Shown one piece after another: positions 21,138 to 26,945 of a stretch of 26,945 nucleotides of DNA. The notes under the pieces are model-generated. The model made no database searches, was not told where the DNA came from, and worked only from the letters and a program-made list of their open reading frames with translations. Source of the stretch: Spirochaetia bacterium (GTDB lineage: Bacteria > Spirochaetota > Spirochaetia > Treponematales > Breznakiellaceae); contig BNVB01000031.1 of assembly GCA_025997795.1 (NCBI GenBank), forward strand, positions 1-26,945, given 5' to 3'. The position numbers and the translations under genes are program-made. Numbering within the stretch: the stretch's first letter is position 1; each line of letters begins with the position of its first letter.

Positions 21138-23318
21138 TCAGTTTATTTTTGAAATAAGGATCACCATGCTCCGGGCCTGAACGGTATACCGGTCAGGATA
21201 GAGCAAATCTTTTTCCGTACCGGGAAGGAGCAGATCTTCGGGACTGGACAGCGCCGTATCCACCGATCTAACCCAGCGTTTTCCCGCCTGGGGTTCGCAG
21301 ACAGAAAACATTACCTTCTTACTGTTGGCGTTGAACATGATAAAAAAATCATTGTCGTCCTTGTCCGCCAGAATATCCGATTTACTTCCGTCCATTCGCA
21401 GGGCCATGTAATAACCAATAGTGTCCCAGTCCGGGGTATTGCCTTTTTCGTCATACCAGACAATGTCCGGAATGGCGTTATAACTTCCGCCCCGGCCGGT
21501 ATAAAACTCGGGCCGCATAAAACCATGGTGGCGCAGACGGAAGGCAATCATCTCCCGGATAAAACGGTAAAGTCCTGCGTTTTTTTGGACCAGCGCCCAG
21601 TCGTACCAGGAAATGTCATTGTCCTGACAATACGCATTGTTGTTACCCCGCTGGGTACGGCCCATTTCATCGCCCCCCAGAATCATGGGTGTACCCAGGG
21701 AGATCATCATGGTGGCGATAAAGTTTTTCATAAGCCGTTCCCGGGTTTGTTTTACCATCATATCAACGGCGGGGCCTTCTTCGCCGTTGTTGTAACTGCA
21801 GTTGTTGTTGTTCCCGTCCCGGTTATCTTCGCCATTGTCCTCGTTGTGTTTGTGGTTATACGAAACCAGATCCCACAGGGTAAAACCATCGTGACTGGTA
21901 ATAAAGTTAATTGAATGGAACGGCTTGCGGCCGTCCCGCAGGTACAGATCGCTGGAGCCGGAAAGCCTGGTGGCCAGATGCCGGGTTTGGTTGGGATCCC
22001 CGCGCCAGTAAAGCCGTATGTCGTCCCGGTAGCGGTCGTTCCATTCCGCCCAGCGGCCGCCGGGAAACCAGCCCACCTGATAAGCGCCGCCGGCATCCCA
22101 GGCTTCGGCGATAATTTTGGTTTGGCTTAATACGGGGTCTTCGGCAATCAGTTCCAGGGTGGGGGGATTTTCCATCAGCCTCCCCTGCTGGTCCCGGCCC
22201 AGAATGGAACCAAGATCAAAACGGAAACCGTCCACATGCATTTCCGTAACCCAGTAGTGGAGGCAGTCAATAATAAACTGCCGCACCACCGGGTGATTAC
22301 AGTTAAGGGTATTGCCGCAGCCCGAGTAGTTCTGGTAGTAACGGCGGTTTTCGTTAAGGATATAGTAAATCTGATTGTCCAGGCCCCGGAACGAAAAAGT
22401 CGGCCCCCATTCGTTTCCTTCGGCGGTGTGGTTAAACACAATGTCCAGGATCACCTCCAGCCCCGCCTTGTGGAGTTCCCGCACCATTTCCTTGAATTCC
22501 CGCACCTGGGCGCCGGGCTCCGCTGGTTTCCCGCCGGTGGAATTGGCGGCATAGGATCCCTTGGGTGCAAAAAACGCCGCAGTAGAATAACCCCAGTAAT
22601 TTACGAGGAATTCTCCGGTCCGCGGATTAAGCCGGGGGAATTCCCGTTCGTTAAATTCCTGGAGGGGAAGAAATTCCAAACTGGTAATGCCCAGCTCTTT
22701 AAAGAAAGGAATTTTTTCGATCACCCCCCGGTAGGTTCCCCGGTGTTCCACCCCCGAATCGGGATGGGCGGTAAGTCCCTTAACGTGGGTCTCGTAAAGT
22801 ACGCTGAACCGCAGAGGATAGTTGATGGGCATATCCCCCTGCCAGTCAAAGTCGTTGTTTATCACCAGACAGCGGGGCTGATTCCTCAGATTATCCAGCT
22901 GGGAAAAAGAAAGATCCCCCGCCGGATCCGAAGGGTTATAACCCAGAGATTCCGCCATGTTCCAGTTGTCCATGCTGGTCAAAGCTTTTGCGTAAGGATC
23001 GATCAATCCTTTATGGGGATTAAACCGAAAACCCAACTCGGGATTGTAGGGGCCGTTTACCCGGTAGAGGTAACAGGTACCTTCCCCCGGCGGATTACTG
23101 CCGGGAGTTGCTTGTACGAGGCAGTGCCAGATATCGCCGGTTCTGTTTTTTTGCCGGTCAAATTTAATTTCCGTGTAAGGGCTGTCAACGGCGGCGCTTT
23201 CAAACAGCACCAGGGTTACCTCTTCCGCATGGCGGGAAAAAAGGGAAAAATTTATCCCCCTGCCGGTAAGCGTTGCGCCCAGAGGCAGGGCTTTTCCTGT
23301 CTCAACTACATAGGTCAT
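21138..23318 (-). CDS. glgX: Glycogen debranching enzyme, GlgX/isoamylase type (GH13)
   Basis: A 726-residue protein with an N-terminal CBM48 domain (about 8-150, LGATLTGRGINFSLFSRHAE) and a GH13 barrel. The four conserved regions are visible: DIVFNHT, DGFRFDLGS with the nucleophile Asp, IIAEAWDAGG with the acid Glu, and FITSHDGF. A C-terminal beta domain closes it. The PLGATLTGRG opening, NYWGYS block and overall length are those of GlgX/TreX enzymes, which hydrolyse alpha-1,6 branches of glycogen or limit dextrins. It starts 2 bp after malQ without a good Shine-Dalgarno sequence, so translation is probably coupled, and the two enzymes would work together on glycogen or maltodextrins. Confidence 0.93.
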   Translation of the reverse strand: MTYVVETGKALPLGATLTGRGINFSLFSRHAEEVTLVLFESAAVDSPYTEIKFDRQKNRTGDIWHCLVQATPGSNPPGEGTCYLYRVNGPYNPELGFRFNPHKGLIDPYAKALTSMDNWNMAESLGYNPSDPAGDLSFSQLDNLRNQPRCLVINNDFDWQGDMPINYPLRFSVLYETHVKGLTAHPDSGVEHRGTYRGVIEKIPFFKELGITSLEFLPLQEFNEREFPRLNPRTGEFLVNYWGYSTAAFFAPKGSYAANSTGGKPAEPGAQVREFKEMVRELHKAGLEVILDIVFNHTAEGNEWGPTFSFRGLDNQIYYILNENRRYYQNYSGCGNTLNCNHPVVRQFIIDCLHYWVTEMHVDGFRFDLGSILGRDQQGRLMENPPTLELIAEDPVLSQTKIIAEAWDAGGAYQVGWFPGGRWAEWNDRYRDDIRLYWRGDPNQTRHLATRLSGSSDLYLRDGRKPFHSINFITSHDGFTLWDLVSYNHKHNEDNGEDNRDGNNNNCSYNNGEEGPAVDMMVKQTRERLMKNFIATMMISLGTPMILGGDEMGRTQRGNNNAYCQDNDISWYDWALVQKNAGLYRFIREMIAFRLRHHGFMRPEFYTGRGGSYNAIPDIVWYDEKGNTPDWDTIGYYMALRMDGSKSDILADKDDNDFFIMFNANSKKVMFSVCEPQAGKRWVRSVDTALSSPEDLLLPGTEKDLLYPDRYTVQARSMVILISKIN

Positions 23319-23320
23319 GG

Positions 23321-25333
23321 TTATCTGTTTTTCCCCGGTTTAAGCGCCGCCAGTTCTTTTACGCTTTGAACAAGATCGCCGTCTTTGCGGATTTCGCCGA
23401 TGGGTGTGGGAAGCCGCCATGTCCAGTTAAATTCATTGGCCGTACCGGGAACGTTGATCCGTTCCGAGGCGGGATCGGCGGCGTACCATTTCTGGGAAAG
23501 GTGGAGCAGATCCTGGATCTGAAAAACCCGGAACCGGGAAGCGGCGGCGGCGGCGTTTTTTAGGACGATCTTTGCCATGCCGGGGTTGTACACTCTGGGC
23601 AGTGACGGCATGCCGATAAAGCCCGCAAAAGTCTCCTGATCCGCTTCGGTATTCCACCATTCCCGCAGGGTGGAACTATCGTGAACCGAAGGTGTGCAGA
23701 CAGAAAGTTCCGGGTATTCATCAAAGGGCACATAGGGCTGGCCTTCTTTGTCCCAGCGGCGGAACCACCGTATTACCCGCAGGCCCAGAATGTGGAGCCG
23801 GGAAAGCACCTGGGGTACACAATCAGGCACCGCCCCCAGATCTTCGGCACAGGGAAGCATGGCGGAAGATTCGGTTAACACCGAAAGCAGCTTAAGCCCT
23901 TCCTTTTCCCAAATTTGTTCCGATTCAATTCTGCGTTCTTCCAGCAGTTTTTCCAGTTCGGCCCCTTCGGTTTTAGAAAGAGAAGCGTAGGCCCGGGAAT
24001 TGCGGAAATACCAAACAGGAAAAAAAGTATCCGTTTCGTATTCATGGAAAAGCCGGTTGTGCCAGGCCTGGATCAGCGTTGTTTCTGTGGCGGGGCGCAG
24101 GCCCAGGGCAGCGATGTCTTTTTCGCCCCGGATGGTTTCCTTAAAGAGCCACAGTTCTTCGCCGCCTATCCGGTCAAGGGCACGGTCAAAGACCAGGCCC
24201 GCTTCTGCAGAAATTTCCCCTGCCGAAGTTGAGCCGCCCCAATTGTTCCGTATACCGTCCCAGATTTCGGCAGTGGGTATATGGGGCCGGGAAAGCCAGC
24301 GTATCCTGTTTTTATCAAAGCCCAGTTTTTCCAGATCCTGCCGGGTAACGGGCACATAGGGAATAAACCTGCCCAGGGCGGAAGAATTGTCCGCCCGGGA
24401 AGCGGCCCAGATGCGGAAAAACCCCAGCACATGATCGATCCGGTAGGCATTGTAAAATTTTTCCGCCGCCTTTAGCCGGGCCTTCCACCAGCTGTAGTTG
24501 TCCTTTGCCTGGGCTTCCCAATGATAAATGGGGAAGCCCCAGTTTTGGCCCCCAGGGCTGTACATATCCGGCGGTGCTCCGGCGGAAAGATCGGCCTCGA
24601 AAATGTCCGGGTTGGACCAGACATCGCAGGAATCTTCGTTCATCAGAATGGGCAGATCCCCTTCCAGCAGAATGCCCATGCCCCGAATGGCCTTGGCGGC
24701 CCGGGAAAATTGCCGGTCCAGGGCCTTTTGCAGCCAGGCCCAAAAAAGGTGTTCTTCCCGCAGGGAGGGATCGTCCCAAAGAAAGGTGATATCCCCGGCG
24801 CTTACCTGGCGGTAGAGGGGCCATTCCTTCCAGCTTTTTTCTTCGTTGGATTCCTTAAGACGGCGGAACACCGCATAGGGTTTTACCCAGGAATTTTCTT
24901 CTATCCACTTGGCCAGGGCCCCGGATTTAGCATCATCTTCAATGGCTTTTTTGTTAGCCCCATAGATCTTTCGTAACAGTTCCATTTTTGCTTTGAGTAC
25001 CCGGTAATAGGGAAAGCGGCTTTCTCCGTCAAATTGCCGGCCCAGGTTTTCGATTTCTTTGGTAAAGGCCCCTGCTTCTTCCAGGGCACTTAAACGGATA
25101 TACAGAGGATGCAGGGCAAAAGCAGTAAGGGCGCTGTAGGGCGAACTTTCGTAACCCGTGTCGTTTACCGGCAGTATCTGGATAAGCCCTATGTCCATAT
25201 CGGCACAGAGACTTGCCAGATCGATAAGGTCAAGGAATTCCCCCACCCCGGTACTTTCGGAACCCCGCAGGGCTCCCACGGAAACCACCACGCCGATCCG
25301 GCGATCCTGTTTTGAAAATATATTTTCCGCCAT
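23321..25333 (-). CDS. malQ: 4-alpha-glucanotransferase (amylomaltase, GH77)
   Basis: A 670-residue cytoplasmic enzyme that transfers alpha-1,4-glucan segments between chains. GH77 motifs are present: the N-terminal SSPYSALTAFALHPLYIRL (the family's xSPYxxxSxxAxNPLxI), NRIDHVLGFFRIW-type YRIDHVLGFFRIW with the nucleophile Asp, PCAEDLGAVPDCV with the acid Glu, GLRVIRWFRRW, and TPSVHDSSTLREWW. It is somewhat longer than the ~500-residue bacterial amylomaltase core. AGGAG 7 nt before the ATG gives a clear start. First gene of a four-gene operon (malQ-glgX-nucleotidase-kinase), it diverges from the DNA methyltransferase gene across 147 bp in which no confident promoter pair was identified. Confidence 0.92.
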   Translation of the reverse strand: MAENIFSKQDRRIGVVVSVGALRGSESTGVGEFLDLIDLASLCADMDIGLIQILPVNDTGYESSPYSALTAFALHPLYIRLSALEEAGAFTKEIENLGRQFDGESRFPYYRVLKAKMELLRKIYGANKKAIEDDAKSGALAKWIEENSWVKPYAVFRRLKESNEEKSWKEWPLYRQVSAGDITFLWDDPSLREEHLFWAWLQKALDRQFSRAAKAIRGMGILLEGDLPILMNEDSCDVWSNPDIFEADLSAGAPPDMYSPGGQNWGFPIYHWEAQAKDNYSWWKARLKAAEKFYNAYRIDHVLGFFRIWAASRADNSSALGRFIPYVPVTRQDLEKLGFDKNRIRWLSRPHIPTAEIWDGIRNNWGGSTSAGEISAEAGLVFDRALDRIGGEELWLFKETIRGEKDIAALGLRPATETTLIQAWHNRLFHEYETDTFFPVWYFRNSRAYASLSKTEGAELEKLLEERRIESEQIWEKEGLKLLSVLTESSAMLPCAEDLGAVPDCVPQVLSRLHILGLRVIRWFRRWDKEGQPYVPFDEYPELSVCTPSVHDSSTLREWWNTEADQETFAGFIGMPSLPRVYNPGMAKIVLKNAAAAASRFRVFQIQDLLHLSQKWYAADPASERINVPGTANEFNWTWRLPTPIGEIRKDGDLVQSVKELAALKPGKNR

Positions 25334-25480
25334 TTTTTGCTCCTGAATTTAAGTATAACCCGGGCAGGTAAAGCAGTATAGTGGGCAATGTACCAGCTTG
25401 ACCCCGGATCGTGGTTTTTGTAGTCTTATGATAATTCCGCTGTCGCCGGAAGCCGTCCTTATAACAGGGAGCTAAACCTG

Positions 25481-26329
25481 ATGAAAGCAAATGTGATGAT
25501 AAAGAAAGTACTAACACCTGAACAAGAGCTAAAATCATACTATTCCTCTGAAAATGCTATAATTTTTAATCAAGATTGTTTTGAAATACTGTCATGCATT
25601 CCTGAAAATACAATAGATATGATATTTGCTGATCCCCCGTATATGTTATCAAACAATGGGTTTACTTGTCAGAATGGCAGAATGGTAACAGTTAATAAGG
25701 GAAAGTGGGATAAAAGTAATGGCTTTGAGGAAGATACAAAATTCCATGATGCATGGATAGCCGCTTGCCGGCGTGTATTAAAACCGGAGGGTACTATATG
25801 GATTTCAGGGACTTATCACAGTATTTACCAGTGCGGGTATTTACTTCAAAAAAACAATTTTCATATTTTAAATGATATAAGCTGGTTTAAACCAAATGCC
25901 GCTCCTAATTTAAGCTGCCGCTTTTTTACGGCTTCCCATGAGACGCTTATTTGGGCGCGTAAAGAAAAAAAAGCAAAGCATACATTCAACTATAACGAAA
26001 TGAAAAACGGCAGATTCCCTGAAGATAAAATAAAAAAAGAAAACACTCAAATGAGATCGGTCTGGTCTATACCAACACCAAAAAACAGTGAAAAAGAATC
26101 GGGGAAACATCCTACACAAAAACCGCTGGATTTATTATTGCGAATAATTAAATCATCAACGAATGAAGGGGATATAATTTTGGATCCCTTTAATGGCGGG
26201 GGTACAACCGGGATTGCATCAGTTTTGCTGGGTGGACGTTATTATATTGGAATTGAAATCGATAAGCGCTATTGCGAATTGACGGCGAAGAAATTATTAC
26301 AAATTGAAAGAGCGCCGGATTACGCATAA
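25481..26329 (+). CDS. DpnA-like site-specific adenine DNA methyltransferase
   Basis: A 282-residue beta-class amino-methyltransferase: catalytic motif IV DPPY at residues 51-54 comes before the AdoMet-binding motif I DPFNGGGTTG at about 235-244, with the target-recognition segment between. The block KGKWDKSNGFEE, the KPEGTIWISGTYHSIYQCGY stretch, WFKPNAAPNLSCRFFTASHE and GKHPTQKPLDLL resemble DpnA (M2.DpnII), which methylates adenine in GATC and also acts on single-stranded DNA. GATC specificity is inferred from that resemblance only. AGGGAG lies 9 nt before the ATG. The gene is clearly AT-richer than its neighbours, suggesting acquisition by transfer. No cognate restriction enzyme is seen, but the window ends soon after. 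Confidence 0.88.
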   Translation: MKANVMIKKVLTPEQELKSYYSSENAIIFNQDCFEILSCIPENTIDMIFADPPYMLSNNGFTCQNGRMVTVNKGKWDKSNGFEEDTKFHDAWIAACRRVLKPEGTIWISGTYHSIYQCGYLLQKNNFHILNDISWFKPNAAPNLSCRFFTASHETLIWARKEKKAKHTFNYNEMKNGRFPEDKIKKENTQMRSVWSIPTPKNSEKESGKHPTQKPLDLLLRIIKSSTNEGDIILDPFNGGGTTGIASVLLGGRYYIGIEIDKRYCELTAKKLLQIERAPDYA

Positions 26330-26341
26330 TTAAAGAAAACG

Positions 26342-26366
26342 CGGGCGGCCACCCGGTCTTTCTCTT
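26342..26366 (+). terminator. Weak stem-loop after the methyltransferase gene
   Basis: CGGG (26342-26345) pairs with CCCG (26352-26355) around a 6-nt loop and is followed by GTCTTTCTCTT. The stem is short, so this is only a possible terminator. Confidence 0.3.
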
Positions 26367-26393
26367 GTCGCTCTCTGTGTTTACCGTTATTAT
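26365..26393 (+). promoter_or_regulatory. Promoter of the PLD-domain gene
   Basis: TTGTCG (26365-26370) and TATTAT (26388-26393) are 17 bp apart. The -10 ends 6 bp before the ATG at 26400, so transcription would begin at or beside the A of the start codon. There is no Shine-Dalgarno sequence, which agrees with a leaderless message. Confidence 0.45.
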
Positions 26394-26399
26394 TTTCTA

Positions 26400-26945
26400 A
26401 TGACCCATAAAGACCTCTACATAGTCGATAATGACAGTCCCGAACGGTCGGTCAAGAAATACCTCAACGAGTGGTGCGTCATTTCCCGGCAAATGGACAT
26501 CGCTACGGGTTATTTTGAGATAGGCGGCCTCCTGGAACTGGACGGGAACTGGCAAAACCTCGAAAAAATCAGAATCATCCTGGGTTCAGAGGTTACCAAA
26601 CGCACAAAAGAAGTCATTGAAGAGACAAAAAACTACTTCCTAAAGGGTCTGGATAAGAGTATTGAGGACGAAAAGGACAAAAACGAGTTTCTTTTGGGTT
26701 TGCCCGCCGTTCTTATGGCCCTTAAAAGCCGCAAAATCGAGTGCAGGGTCTTTGACAAAAACAAGTTCCATGCCAAAGCCTTCATAACTTATTTCCGTGA
26801 AGACTACCACAAACAGTTCCCCCCATCCATGAACGTGCCCGCCGGTTATGCTCTGGTCGGTTCCAGCAACTTTACTGGTGCGGGACTCACCCGAAACATT
26901 GAGCTTGACGTGCAGGTTGCAAGCGGTGTCGAAATCTTGCAGGAA
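26400..26945 (+). CDS. PLD-like nuclease domain protein, N-terminal part (probable helicase-nuclease), cut by the window edge
   Basis: An open frame of 182 codons runs off the window. It begins MTHKDLYIVDN, has IATGYFEIGGLLELDG at about 34-49, and carries a phospholipase D-type active-site block: HAK (H124, K126) in KFHAKAFITYF, then LVGSSNFTGAGLTRNIELDV at 152-171. This matches the N-terminal PLD domain seen in large SNF2/DEAD-type helicase proteins that occur near DNA methyltransferases in defence loci. The helicase part is not in the window, so that assignment is inference. It follows the DpnA-like gene by 70 bp on the same strand. Confidence 0.75.
   Translation, partial: MTHKDLYIVDNDSPERSVKKYLNEWCVISRQMDIATGYFEIGGLLELDGNWQNLEKIRIILGSEVTKRTKEVIEETKNYFLKGLDKSIEDEKDKNEFLLGLPAVLMALKSRKIECRVFDKNKFHAKAFITYFREDYHKQFPPSMNVPAGYALVGSSNFTGAGLTRNIELDVQVASGVEILQE

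Noticed and set aside
22236..23369. Plus-strand frame of 377 codons opposite glgX
   Set aside because: Antisense shadow of a gene whose four GH13 motifs are intact.

Overview
The window looks like the replication-origin region of a spirochete, most likely a Treponema-lineage organism. The evidence is the gene order dnaA-dnaN-recF-DUF721 with gyrB close by, an FtsK translocase, SUMF-type lipoproteins, and a LysM/lytic-transglycosylase pair. A host-associated (termite-gut-type) treponeme is plausible, but the species cannot be proven from sequence alone. Genes left of the origin (1-5640) lie on the minus strand. Those right of it (6024 to about 10457) lie on the plus strand, as expected for leading-strand genes on both sides of oriC.

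Left arm (minus strand, 1-5714). A small beta-barrel-like exported protein and a SUMF-fold lipoprotein are translationally coupled. They sit behind a promoter and a heptanucleotide tandem repeat that currently puts the good upstream start codon out of frame, so this is a candidate phase-variable locus. Next comes a higB-higA toxin-antitoxin pair whose antitoxin stop codon is only 3 bp from the gyrB start. gyrB is followed by a DHH phosphoesterase and the first codons of another gene.

Origin (5560-7655). DnaA boxes occur upstream of dnaA and again in the dnaA-dnaN gap. The second cluster continues into seven consecutive YTA trinucleotides (DnaA-trio-like) and an AT-rich stretch, the architecture of a bacterial unwinding site. 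dnaA, dnaN, recF and a DciA-like DUF721 gene follow, ending at two strong hairpins.

Middle (10570-19044). This part holds an RRM RNA-binding protein, a divergent Aat-like transferase, a TPR protein ending in a degenerate Mrr-nuclease-like domain, and, divergent from it, a protein joining an Hsp70 substrate-binding beta domain (no ATPase) to a membrane helix, a Pro-rich stalk and LysM. A Slt-type lytic transglycosylase lipoprotein and FtsK follow. The theme is cell envelope, division and chromosome segregation.

Right part (19055-25333, minus strand). A tight operon runs malQ, glgX, 5'(3')-nucleotidase, and a butyrate-kinase-like enzyme with an N-terminal IlvH-like ACT domain. It links alpha-glucan breakdown to acyl-phosphate energy metabolism. 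The final 1.5 kb (25481-26945) is a visibly AT-richer DpnA-like adenine methyltransferase and the start of a PLD-domain protein, probably the edge of a defence island. No rRNA, tRNA, IS element or CRISPR array was recognised.
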